From: Gymnopilus junonius
Taxonomy: Eukaryota; Basidiomycota; Agaricomycetes; Agaricales; Galerinaceae
Length of the DNA: 64,000 nt
Direction of reading: 5' to 3'
NCBI GenBank assembly: GCA_015501075.1
Contig: JADNYJ010000094.1
Span: forward strand, 1 to 64,000
This document shows, in pieces, positions 35,427-46,625 of the stretch; position 1 is the first letter of the stretch; each line of letters starts with the position of its first letter. The notes beneath the pieces were generated by a model, which searched no databases, was not told the DNA's origin, and worked only from the letters and a program-made list of their open reading frames with translations. Both the position numbers and the translations under genes were made by a program.

Positions 35427-35803
35427 GGATGGAGAGATTGGCAACCGATTTGTCTTGGCTGGCATGGTTCATATTAAAGGTGGGGAGGCACTCTCCTTCG
35501 AGATTTATCTTACTTATCTGTCCTTTCATCTTGATTCGGGTGTGTTATTTTCAGGCAATCCCGGGTGACCACCAATATGATTGCTGTGACCGGCAAACCA
35601 TGTATATCGTCTATGGATACAAATATATCAAACTGGGGTTACTGAATCCGTCAACCTGTCGGGCAGTCATTCAAAGCCTCTGCCGAAATTTACTGGCAAG
35701 CATAATATGAGTCATATTTCGTGACAGAAAGTCTCAAGTGCTCCGCCGAAATTTGTTATCACTGTCCGACCACTTGTACATCTCAAAATTGTCTTCAATG
35801 TTT

Positions 35804-36193
35804 TCAAGGCCTCATTTGTTCAGACTCAGGCTCTTCAACGCGAGGCCTCATTTGCTCAGGCTCAGGCTCTTCAATACGAGGCCTCATTTGCTCGGGTTCA
35901 GGCTCAATTTCTGCTATAAGAAAACTTTAAAATCCGCGACGGAAGCAAAAGGGGTATAGGTACCTTGGACTATGTGGAGGAACATGCACGCACTGATACC
36001 ATCATCTGCCCTCTTGTCAACACATTCATGACGGAGCAATATGATGCTATCTCCGGAGCCAACTGCTCAGGATGACATTCAGATAGAGACTAAATGGAGA
36101 AAAAAAGCAATCCTCACTTGGACGAGCGGAAGCAGCAATGGTGCCTAGCAGAACAATTGAACAGGCAAGGCGGAGAAGGTTGACGAGTTGCAT
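35804..36193 (-). CDS. Candidate secreted repeat-peptide (RiPP-type) precursor
   Basis: Three exons: 36193-36118, 36062-35964, 35913-35804 (94 aa; both introns GT-AG, 55 and 50 nt, phases fit). Residues 1-23 (MQLVNLLRLACSIVLLGTIA then ASA) form a signal peptide. A short linker holds a dibasic KR (Kex2 site, residues 42-43). Residues 60-94 are repeats: EIEPEPEQMRPR, IEEPEPEQMRPR, VEEPESEQMRP, then stop. Signal + Kex2 site + tandem cores is the design of fungal RiPP precursors cut in the Golgi. Pro-Arg is a known Kex2 site in yeast K1 killer preprotoxin, so RPR could free 12-mers. Unlike most dikaritin cores, the repeat has no Tyr, Phe or Trp. It could instead be another Kex2-processed repeat protein. 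DUF3328 and methyltransferase genes flank it on the same strand. Confidence 0.6.
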
Positions 36194-36262
36194 ATCAGTG
36201 GTGGACAAGAACGAATTCAAGTGGTTACCAGGTTCCAATGGCATTGAAGTCTTTCGAGTGCC

Positions 36263-36270
36263 CTTATATA
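36263..36270 (-). promoter_or_regulatory. TATA box of the repeat-peptide gene
   Basis: TATATAAG on the minus strand, 70 bp upstream of the ATG at 36193. It supports transcription of this strand and the choice of 36193 rather than the in-frame ATG at 36244, which would lie only about 20 bp from the TATA. Confidence 0.5.
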
Positions 36271-37180
36271 CTCTACTATTTGCGCTTCGTGTGCTCCAAA
36301 GCTAAGTATACCCGCAATGCGAACACCCATTTTCGTTTCCTGCTTCTTCCTGTGTTAAATTTCTCAACGGCGCACAGGTTACGAGGAAAAAATAGAATGA
36401 TCCACGACTATACCTGTGTACTATTAAGGAAGTCTTTCTTTGGTTTCTTATCCATGACAAAGGATAGATTTATGATAATGATCTTGATAGCAGCCTCGAG
36501 CATCCCACAGCCAGGTTGGAGCCTGACAATCCCGGATCCAGTAAGAGGACGAAAATATCATGCCAAGATGACGGCTTTGAGGCTTCTGTTTAGTGCCTTG
36601 ATGTCTATATAGAAAGATATAGGTCCTGAGCAGTTCTCGTGCCTTGGAGTTCTGCAGAGCAAACTAGGGCAGAACCAAGAATCAGGCTGAACAGCTACAT
36701 AAGAAAAAATGTAGCTAGGACTGCAAAGAATTTTGTCATTGAGACAAATGATACAACTCTGATTCTGTGGCTTGCTTGTGATATTAATCATAGAGAAAAG
36801 ACAGCAGAGCACAGCACCCAGTGACAGATCCACCTATCTACCAGATACATTCCCTCGCTATAACTTAGCTAAAATAAGGCTATTCATTGCTGCAGCTGAG
36901 ATTTATTTCTCACAACCAAACCACCCAAGGAGCTTACATTTTGATAACTTTGATCAGTGATTGATTTGCTACAGACAATGAACAATAAGCTAAATTAATC
37001 AGATGACTCGCATATCTTGATCAACTCAAAGGTCACAGTGCTGTGGCACCGGTCATAGTAAGAGCATGTGGAACAAGGTTGTTTTTTGCCATTTGATCTG
37101 TGGAACTGAATAGTCAAATAATTACCTCATGCAGGTTTGAGAACTGCTATTCTTTCTAACTTTCAGAGCTTCAGCCCCTG
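36271..37180. other. Spacer, no gene seen
   Basis: AT-rich; from about 36600 CpG becomes rare. No supported gene on either strand. Confidence 0.4.
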
Positions 37181-37722
37181 ATGTCCCAACACAAGTGGTT
37201 CCTTTTCATGAAGAATGTGACCATCTTGATGATTTGTGTGCTCTGCATGCAGATTGCATTGCTCCTGTGGACACATAACTACAAGTCAACCACTGCAAGT
37301 ACTGGTAAGATTCATATGTTAATGACTTCATGCAAGCTTACTTTCTGGTTTTGATCACAGTTGGCAATTACTTTGAGACCTCACATTGAAAGCCCATCAC
37401 ACTTTGACTTTCATCCACCATGCATTATAAGCTAGAGAATACAAAAACCTCTTCAGATGATTTCTCAGCTTTACTTCCAAGTGGTGGACACATCATTTAT
37501 GTCAATGATGATCTTGGTATTCCTCAGGCCTACATGGTAACATTGTTCCATCAGATGAAATGCCTGGACATCATACAAAAATACTATGTTGCAGAAAGGC
37601 CAGTCAATCAAATGTTATCCCCCATTATCAGGCATTGTTTGAATTACCTAAAACAAACAATCCTTTGTCAGCCCTCTCTCAGATTGGAGTCGATACAAGG
37701 CCTGGATGGACATTCAGTATGA
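37181..37722 (+). pseudogene. Second UstYa-like (DUF3328) gene, decayed
   Basis: An ATG at 37181 begins MSQHKWFLFMKNVTILMICV followed by more hydrophobic residues, a membrane anchor typical of UstYa proteins, and ends at a GT donor after SZT-type sequence near 37304. After the acceptor near 37359 the frame meets TGA twice. The family frame resumes near 37420 with GIPQAYMVTLFHQMKCLDII and IIRHCLNYLKQTILC. The first motif is HQMKC instead of HxxHC, so a metal-binding/catalytic His is replaced by Lys. It is on the opposite strand to the 34754 homologue. CpG is nearly absent here. Confidence 0.6.
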
Positions 37723-38232
37723 AGTTATGAAGCTATATGTAATGATTGGTCAGCTGTGTATGCTGAAGCAGAGTGTAATCATAAGTCATACTTGGCTTAC
37801 AGAGGGGGAGGATTATTCTATAAATTATAGTGCTTGTAACTGGGCCATAGTCACAAAACCAATTAATCAATGTTTAACTTACCTTCCAACTCCCATTCCC
37901 TCTTATCTCAATAAGATAAGAATATGTCACATGCTTGTATTCATGCATTGGACAGGTCCAGAAAGTTTCCTGTTCCCATCTCCCATCATCTTGGCCTTCC
38001 TCTTGTTCTCTCATGCTTCCAAGATATTTCTGTCCAGAGAGTGCTTGCAACTGAAACTATGTTTCAGGCTCTAAGCCACCTGTCATCTCCAGCTTCCTCA
38101 GTGATGGAAATGATGACCTTTCACAAGCCAAACCGGTCTCTCTGTGACCATCTGTATCATATCATAATCTCATAATGAAAGGTTTGTGGTGAATCAGTAT
38201 CCTTTTTAGAGATGATTGGCCTTATAAAAATG

Positions 38233-39403
38233 CTCTTTCAAAAAATGATGTGCAGGCACTCATGATGGAAGTTCCAACCATGGGAACCACTGACTTTGTC
38301 ATGGATGGAAAGACACACCAAACCTGGTACAAAGTATTTGGCACTCTGCACACCATTAATTGTTCTACATGGAGGTCCAGGTCTTTCTCATGACTATATG
38401 TTGTTCATAAATTTTATAATGATAACTGCTATTATCAAGTGCTAACCTCTTTTTCACAGGCCCAATAGCATATTTTTCTATGAGTCCAAGTTTGCTTTTT
38501 CATTTATTCTTTTGACAATATAACTTACCAGGCAAACAGGATACCTGTCATTCTGTATGATCAATTAGGTTGTGGGAAATCCACCCATATTGTCAATGCT
38601 CTGCAGTCCTTCTGGTCGTTGAATTGTACATGGACAAGATTGAAAACCTACTTCACCATCTCAAAATATCTGGCGGGTATGATCTTTTAGGACATTCATA
38701 GGGAGGTTCATCAATGTGACATTTTTCTGTTTGATTGGGGGTTTAATTCAGACATCTAGAAATGTTGGCTGCTAATTTTGCAGCAGCCTGTAAGTCCCCA
38801 GGTCTTAGGTGTCTCATCTTAGCCAACTGTCCTTCTTCCAAAAAGCTGGCCATAGAAGGGACACTCAACAGATTAATTGAAAGATTCCTACCTGACTTCA
38901 TTGAGATGATCAAAAGGCACGAGGATGCTGGTGATCTCAGATCCCAGGAGTACAAGGATGCCATCATGCACTTCACCCAGAAATTTATTTGCACATTGGA
39001 CCTGTGGCCCACCAAACTGTTAGCATCATTTACAGAGTACAAGAAGGACCCATCTCCACATGAAGCTTTGTACATCTACATTTTGGCATATTCAAGTCAT
39101 TTCTTTTTTACTGCCTTCTGCAGGATGGGTGGCTACTTGCTCAAAACAATTGGTAATATGAAAGATTGTGACATTGCACCTATTCTCCATTCCCTGGTGG
39201 ATGAGATCCATGAAATCATTGTTAAGGCATTTTTTGAACATATCCCAAAAATCAAATGGGTTGAGTTTATCATAGCTCTCATTTAGCCCAATTGGAAGAA
39301 CCAGAGAGGTGCATCTTCTGAAGTCATGATACTCTGCTAGTATGCGACTGACCTCCTCATTTATCATAGATACTTTCAAGTTGTCACTGAATTTTTATCT
39401 TGA
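38233..39403 (+). pseudogene. Proline iminopeptidase-like alpha/beta-hydrolase, decayed
   Basis: Pieces of a proline-specific peptidase (peptidase S33 type) lie in order: GTTDFVMDGKTHQTWYKVFG, PLIVLHGGPGLSHDYM (oxyanion motif), IPVILYDQLGCGKSTH, YDLLGHS-stop-GGS (nucleophile elbow), RCLILANCPSSKKLAIEGTL, IERFLPDFIEMIKRHEDAG, VKAFFEHIPKIKWVEF, HLAQLEEPER and, after an intron, YFQVVTEFLS with TGA at about 39401. In the nucleophile elbow the Trp codon is TAG, right after the catalytic Ser. The frame also breaks near 38355 and by one base near 39266. Such enzymes remove N-terminal Pro from peptides. The link to the peptide cluster is only by position. Confidence 0.75.
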
Positions 39404-41100
39404 CTTGTAAATAGTTTACCTTGAATCTCAACCACACTCATTTCAGCTCTTCCCATCAAATTGTAGTTATTGATGGCTCCACATGGCAAATGTTCTCCTC
39501 AACTCATATTATTCTCAAATGCTCTGCTTCCAAATGCTACTTGCTCTGATCATTTTGATCTCGACCTCTCATCATTCCAGATGACCATGTTTTTACTGGA
39601 AATTAAGGACTCATGGCAGAAGGTGTTTAATGCAATTATGTAAGTAAATTTGGCTCTCAATGTTGGGGCTTATGATATGGGTCTATAATTTGCCTGTGCT
39701 TCTTCATCATCTGTATTCCAACTACTCAGACAGTCGCATGTTGGCACATAATAATACCTTTAAACAGCACAGTGAGTATGTCTCACTGAGCATAGCACAG
39801 GTTGGCAATGGCAACACTATGAACCTTGCACAGGATTCTCATCCTCTTCATCTTGCCACCATGAAATGAAGCATCTGTCATCTACATGTCCATTCTTCGC
39901 ACTAGAGCAGGACATCTCAAATGTCATGAGCTTGTCCCAAGAACAGGTGAGGTTTTTACTCCAATCTACAATGCCTGGACTGTCTATGTTGATGTTGTCC
40001 AATGTTAACAGGCGTGCTGGTTGAATTCTGTATGATGATGTTTTTTGTCCAGAGTTCTGCTGGAAAGTAAAGTATGGACAGAAATAACCACTGACCATGA
40101 CAAGGTCAGCATCAAGAAGCGCACTTTGAGTTTGCACAATTCCATTCCAAAATCAATGGCTCAAAATTGGAAGACTGTGGAAACCTGGACAGTTTTTGGT
40201 GGTTATACTTAGCCCCTAAATATTCAATAATGCTAGTTCCAGACTTACTGATTCTGTCACATGAACTTCACAAGCTGTGGTGATACTGTCCCTGTCTTGG
40301 ATAAATAGTGCTTGGTGTCATCCTCAAATACATGGCTTGGTTCCATAGCATCCACCTGGGATATGATGTGTGGGAAATTGGTTATTGTTCAGGTAAGGGT
40401 ACTCCTTTCTGCCTTACTTTGTCAAGTCCAATGTATGGTGAGGGTTGTGCAACTCATCGAGCTGACTCTTTGGGATAGAAGCTAATTCATCATGGCAGGA
40501 GATGGTGCATTAGTAAAGAACCTGAGCAGCAGATTGATCATGGTACAGGTCACACATAATAGTAAAGCCTACCTGGTGAAGGTTGAACTATGATGACACA
40601 TTGTTCTGTATGATGAGGTGTGTGGATTGCTTCCTTTGTGAGCAGTGTTTGGGATTCTTGTTCATTTTCAAGGTCAAAGTCTTCTTCTGCTTGAGACATC
40701 ATTGTACATAGCTTCAACAGGCTGACCAGATCCTTCAGGCTGGTATAAATATCTCAAAGCAAAGTACCCGCTATGAATGGATATCCCAACTTGATTTCTA
40801 CACCAAATTTACTGTCAGTCTACACCTGAGCCTGATACCCCTTGGCTTGGGAGATAAGTAAACATCAATGTTCTGTCTATACTTAGGCATGGAACTCTCT
40901 TGTACTTATGAGCATTGGTCTAACTTCTCAACTTTCCCTAGAAGTCATGTGTAAAAACAGCACTCAAAACTGACACCCTGGAGAACTGACAATTGCCTCC
41001 GAGGTCAATGCTGATGAATGATCACAACCAACCTTTTCTGTGGTGCATGTCCAAAGTTATAAATTTAGTCTCTTATCATATGCTGCATGTATCTTTTTTG
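39404..41100. other. CpG-poor stretch, no readable gene
   Basis: Sequence continues the low-CpG, TG/CA-rich style of the neighbouring pseudogenes. A minus-strand frame 40137-39817 (106 aa) is unassigned. Probably further decayed genes, but no family can be named. Confidence 0.4.
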
Positions 41101-43800
41101 ACATCAGGAAAACATGTTTTAGCTCTCCACTGATCCGAAAGCACGGCCGCACTACAGCAACTCTGAGGCTCCCTGTTGTTCTCTCAGCTGGTCTGAGTCC
41201 CTCTCTGGCCACCTCTGACAGCCCTTCCCCACTGCTTTGCTTGTCTTAAATTCAGTCAAATAAGCATAGAAATAAATTGTATTAGTTTATAAGTTAGTAG
41301 ACTACTGTATATACATGAGCTGTAGACTACAAAAAAGAAAAGGAAAGGCAACAGGAGCAAAATCTGTGTTGCAGGGACAGGAAGAGGGGTGCTGGTAAGG
41401 GAAAGGGGCCTTCGTATCCACAGCCATTGACCAGCTCAACACCTTGCATGAGCAGGGCAGTCAGAGCCTCATACCGTTGACCACGGGACACACCCCCACC
41501 CTCCTGCCTGCATTCGCAAGCAAGGGGGGATACGGCCATGAACCGTTGTCATGGCAGCCACGATCCAAGATGCCCACATTTGACTCAGTCTTACAGACAA
41601 GGGACGTGGCGTGTCAGCCATGACGCAATGCCGCAGGCATCTACCCTGAACTCGCACATAGCGAGAGGGTGGAGCCGCGGCAAGGTCGATGGCATAGGCT
41701 GGCAGTAGCGGGGTGCAACGGCGCCAGCTACAACCCCAGCTCGTCCTCCACGAATGAGCCAGGAGCAGGGGGGCAGCTGGGCGTAACCTGCAGCAAGCAA
41801 CCCACACCTTTGGCTTGCTGTGACAAGCGAGGAAGGGTGGGCAGCAGCGATGGCAGCGATGACGATGGCCACTGCCTACCAGAAAGGTAGATGAGCCACC
41901 TCCGACTCGCTCTTCAACGTGAGGGAGGTGGCATTGGGCGCTGGCGGCAGAGGGAGGGCGGGGAGAGTCTGCTATCTTCACCACACCTCCTGCTCATCTT
42001 CCCGAGCGATGAGGAGGTGGGGAGGTAGCGATGGTGACAGCAATGGCCCTGGGCTGGGTTGGAGAGGTGAAGTAACCCACCTCCAACTCACTCTTCCATG
42101 TGAGGGAGATGGGGGGTGGGGTTGGCACAAGGAAAGGGAAATATCCATGCCCGTCTCGCTATTGCATGGCGAGGAGGGCAGAGGAGGCACTAGGGCCAAC
42201 ATATAATCAAATCTAAGAAAAAGAAACAAAGGTTTGTTAGTAGAATATGAATCAAGAAAAGATATCAAAAGAAAAAGAGCATACACACACGGAATGCATG
42301 TATGCCCTTGTACGCACCTGTTGGGCCTCCCACACCATGGGTCCCCCTACGTGAAGCCTACCCCGCACCCAGCTTGAAGGAGCCCACATCCTCATTGGAG
42401 GGAGGGGCGAGAACGGAGGAGGAGGAGGAGGAGGAGGAAGAGGAAGAGGAAGAGGGGAGGTGATGGAGAAGAAGAGAGGAGTGGGGCTCCATCAATGATG
42501 CACAGACCATTGATCGCATCTCGGGGTTTGCCAGCCAGCTGGGTCTGGCTGACCTCTCACCCCAAACGCGTCAAGGCACATCAATTCCTCCTCTCAATAA
42601 ACATGATTCAATGTCACATTGTGGAATGCGATGCGTGATCACGTTTGTTGAATAAGGAGAGGTGGGAAAGTGCAAACGCAAAGTTGACTTTGCATTTGCA
42701 CTTTCCCATATGTCACATGATGGCAATCAATAGAAGTTCGAACTTCTGTTCGAACTTCTCTAAGTCTTGTCTTTATACTGTCACCTCCACTCCCCCTTCT
42801 CGTCTCTCTACCCCTTCCACTCACCTTGACCTCTCACCACTGCCTCTGGCATCCATGTCGACCCATGGATGCCAGTTGGTTGGCAATGCTTGGAACCGCG
42901 ACATGCACGTCATGACGTGGCAGCCGCCACCACCGCTTCATCCAATGTTGCTGGCCTAGGTATGTGCGTCCTCCTCTTTCTTATTAACTACTCATTTTGT
43001 AGGATACTCTCACCCTTGTCACCGCCTCCTTCTGCCTCCTCCTTCCATCTCGACACCTCAACCATGCCCACTTGGACTCCACCTCCACCTTCCGCGCTGA
43101 CGTGCACACCACCTAGCCCATCGACGGGCTGATCGCTGCATGGCCCATGTCATGATGTGGTGGTCGTGGCTGCTCACGCAGCTCTGGTAAGTCCTCCCTT
43201 CCCCTCCTTTTCTATGCTAACAAATGACTTTAACAGTATATCCTGAGCTCCGCGGGTGCCAACACACCTTGACGGCAGTCCTCCGCTTCCACCACCATTT
43301 TGTGCATGTCTTCTCCATGGCCTCTCCCTCTCCTCGTCCTCATGCTTCTCGTCTCTCTGTCACCTCTTGCCACTCACCCTGGCATCTATGACTGCATCGT
43401 GGATGCTCGTCTGGTTGTCAGCTCCACATTGGCAGGTGCAGGGTGTGATATGTCGCACCCGCCACTGCTGTTGTCCAGCCTTGCTGACTGCAGTATGCTC
43501 TTTCTTTTTTCCTTTTCTATTCTGTAGCACTAACATGGTAATTCAATAGGCTTTGACTATGCTTCTTGCAGCCGGCTCTGAAGGTATACCCCTCTAACCT
43601 TTCATTTCTTTCTACTGCTAACCAGCTGCTTTGATACAGTGCTCAGCTTGACTTCTCACTACCATGCTGTCCTATACTCAGGTATGTTTGTTATTCTATC
43701 TTTTATTAACTCTTTCTAATCAAAGCTTCCATGATAGGTTTCTGTTACTGTTGTAGAGAGGAGAAGAGGAAATAGTGCTATTCTGCAAGTAGTTAGGATA
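41101..43800. other. GC-richer island with purine/pyrimidine tracts and a palindrome
   Basis: Base composition changes sharply near 41130 and back near 43560. Contains a GGA-rich run at 42415-42460 and CT-rich stretches. Frames up to 171 aa are low-complexity (Ala/Pro/Cys/Trp/Arg) and mutually overlapping, as expected from biased composition. It may be an unrecognised transposon, but I found no terminal repeats. Confidence 0.35.
42663..42708. repeat. 46-nt near-perfect palindrome
   Basis: Two 22-nt arms, TGGGAAAGTGCAAACGCAAA(GT) and its reverse complement with one C/T difference, separated by 2 nt. As RNA the mismatch becomes a G-U or A-C pair. A second palindrome, AGAAGTTCGAACTTCT, follows 25 bp downstream near 42732-42759. 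Confidence 0.8.
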
Positions 43801-45850
43801 TCCCTTGTCTGTACACAGCCCATGTACCCCTTATGTAGATTATATGTTCTTTTTACACCTCTTACTTCTCCATTCTGAGTTAAATGAGGCTTCAATACAA
43901 AGTATTCCAGTCAAGATCTGACTTCTGAGACACTCACAGGGATTTGCAGAGAAAGTCAGAGTACCCCAGAGCAAAGGCTGCTTTGGACCACGGTCAAGAC
44001 TTTGCTCTGTGGCACTCTGAGCCTGACTGGTGCTCTTGCGGCTCTGAGGTTCTCTGAACATCTCTGGCCGTCTTCTCACTTCTCTCTCCCCACCTCAGAG
44101 CCAAGACCCTTTTTCCTGATGGACCTACAAGCAGTCTGATTGACTCTATTTGATCAATGTGCCCTTGATGCAGAGAAACCACTATTGCCATCAAGAACAG
44201 AACTTACTATTCTTGATCTACATGCAATCTGATCCAGCCTGCTTGGTTGACTTGTGTTCTTGAGACAGAAATTTGTTATCACACTCCCACAGAAACATTG
44301 AAGTAAATTGACCCAATTAGCACAAGCTACAGACACAGCTTGTCAAATGCCTGTAGCATGTGGAGGTAAGGAGTTTCTTGTGATGAACATGAACTTCTGC
44401 TGATGGGGAGTTCCCACTCAGGCTGCATCAATGGAGGCTGTCATATAAGTCTTCAAAGATCCACAGTGTTACCCTTCCCCTAATCCACCATGTCTGGCCC
44501 TCCTACTGTTGTCCCTCCCTTTGGGAGTGAGGTCATCATGCTTTTGATTGCCAGTCATTCTGGGGAGCCACTTGTGTCCAAACATTGGTTATTTTCATAT
44601 TTACTCTGAAGTCGGTTGCGTGCTGAAAAACTTGAACATCAATTAGGTTCATTTACTTTTTGCAGTGCATCTTAAATCCATTTCACTATCAAAGGACCAT
44701 TGCAAACTTGACTTCTCTATAGCTTTTCTTACAAGGACTCCTTTGGTACTAAATTACTGGTCAGTTGTCCACTAGATTTCATTTTAGACTGCCAACTAAG
44801 GTTTCTCTGAAGGTCATCTGGCTATGGTATTTCAATTAGGTGCTTATCAGCCTAATGTCTTCCCCTCATATCAACATACAGGCTAGCAAACACAGTGCAC
44901 ATTGTGCTTGTGGGAGGTAATAGGCCTCCAGCATAAGGGCTTCCTTTAATTATATATTAATCAAGTGATTGGCAGTATATTCCTCTCAGTCACACAATGG
45001 GGAAACTAGGCATTCCTCGATGGGACTAGTCAAGAGTATCTTGTACATCCAACTCTGTTTGGATACCTGAGTGGAATTCAACTAATTACTTCCTAGTGGT
45101 CGCTTATGTTCATGGTATGACCTGACATATGGCACTGCCATCATCTCAAGCTCACACTGAAAGATTTATAGGCAGTAGTGCCTGTTCAGTACATCTATTT
45201 TTTGCCTATCGTGTATGGACTTGTACATAGTTTTTTTCATGACTAACTCCATGTGCTCAAGGGATCCATTTAGTGAGTCCTGGAAATCCTATTGCATATA
45301 TATTGGTTCATCATTATTGCTTCTGTCATAATGTAATAAAATTGAATGCCCACTTCTGACTTGAAAGCCATTACTTGCAATCTTGCAACCAGGTGAGCAA
45401 AGGTGCCCTTTTGCATCATTCATACTTCTGCTGATCATGAATGACATTCTCTAGTGGTCTACATGGGTAGGTCCAAATGTCATCATGTTAATGGATATAG
45501 TCCCTGACAGATGTTTTATTCAGCCTTCTTAATTCTTTGGTAAGTAGTAGAGTCCAGTCAAGAATGCCGAATGCCCAAGTCATAACATTAACATCACATA
45601 ATAGTTATAAAGATTTAGCTGTGTTCTCCCTGACTCTTGTCATAAGCAATGAGTCTGGCCTTTGATATTACCTCATTCTAACTCATGATGCTTTGGAACC
45701 TCCTGCTGGTAGAATGGGCCCTCTCTGCTGCAATGGATGTCCTGATTGCTATGACATTATTGTACCTCATCTTCAAACTGTGATCTACAGCTGAGAATGG
45801 CAGTGATAGGGTACCTACCTGGTTACCCATGAATTTTGCAATTTTACTAT
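43801..45850. other. CpG-poor stretch, no gene seen
   Basis: TG/CA-rich, stop-rich in all frames. Looks like old decayed sequence forming the target into which the Tc1 element inserted. No feature supported. Confidence 0.4.
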
Positions 45851-45851
45851 A

Positions 45852-46063
45852 CAGTGAGGGACAAAACTATTGCAATGTTTTATACATTTGAAGTAAACCA
45901 GGAATAACTTAGGAACCAAGCAAGCTAAAACCTTGAAATTTTAAATGTAGATAGCCCCAGGTATTTCTACCCAAACATATATAAATGATTATGTAAGCAT
46001 AATTTGTTCCCACACTACAAATTATTTAAAAGCACAAGTACATTGTAATGGTTTTATCCCTCT
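45852..46063. repeat. Left terminal inverted repeat of the Tc1 element
   Basis: 212 bp, matching the reverse complement of 60542-60753. The outer end (AGGGACAAAACTATTGC) and the inner end (GTAATGGTTTTATCCCT) are themselves inverted copies of one motif, so each TIR is bracketed by a short inverted repeat. Confidence 0.9.
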
Positions 46064-46210
46064 CAGACAAATCACCTGACTTTGTTGATAACAGCCAAAT
46101 AAATACAAGTAAAATCATGTAAATGGGTTGCGAAAGGTATATATAGTCTTGTACAATGTTTTCAACCCCCCACAACTCACTAATTCACTATGCACTGACT
46201 TACCTCTGCC

Positions 46211-46218
46211 CAATGCAC
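46211..46218. repeat. Left 8-bp target duplication of the KDZ-type element
   Basis: CAATGCAC, repeated at 59530-59537. A C before it is also shared, so 9 bp cannot be excluded. Rejoining here restores the Tc1 transposase frame. Confidence 0.85.
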
Positions 46219-46430
46219 GGCCGAAGGAAGAATTAGTAAAAGCATTGCAATCAATAGAGAGGCATGTGTGTGGTGGACGGATGGAAGGAGCACATAGGCG
46301 GGCCGAGTCTGAGACTCCACAGAAGCAAGGAGGTCTTTACCCTCATCCACAGATTCCTCCTGGACTCCAGTGGACTCCACCCGGAATCCTGGGAAATCTG
46401 CCGGAGTCCAGTCATATACTATGTCACTTA

Positions 46431-46443
46431 CAGTATAGCTGAA
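46431..46443. repeat. Left 13-bp target duplication of the LINE
   Basis: CAGTATAGCTGAA, repeated at 53779-53791 directly after the poly(A) tail. Confidence 0.9.
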
Positions 46444-46625
46444 GACTCTCTTGATCCGCTACCACCACCACCACTGCTCTTCCCATGGGTCAAACAGTGG
46501 AGAACAGAGGTCGGACGGTACAGTACGGTATTGAAGTAGAGTAGAAAGGCAAACCCTCAACTAGTCCTCCGCTTCTCTTCTAAGTAACTACTTGCGCACT
46601 GCAACTTACACACCCTGTGAAAGAA

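Noticed and set aside
35721..35930. Plus-strand frame with GLICSGSGS-type repeats
   Set aside because: It is the antisense shadow of the minus-strand repeat-peptide gene, which has a signal peptide, introns and a TATA box.
41327..43549. Many long frames in the GC-rich island
   Set aside because: They overlap in several frames on both strands and are low-complexity, as expected from biased base composition; no motif or splice support.
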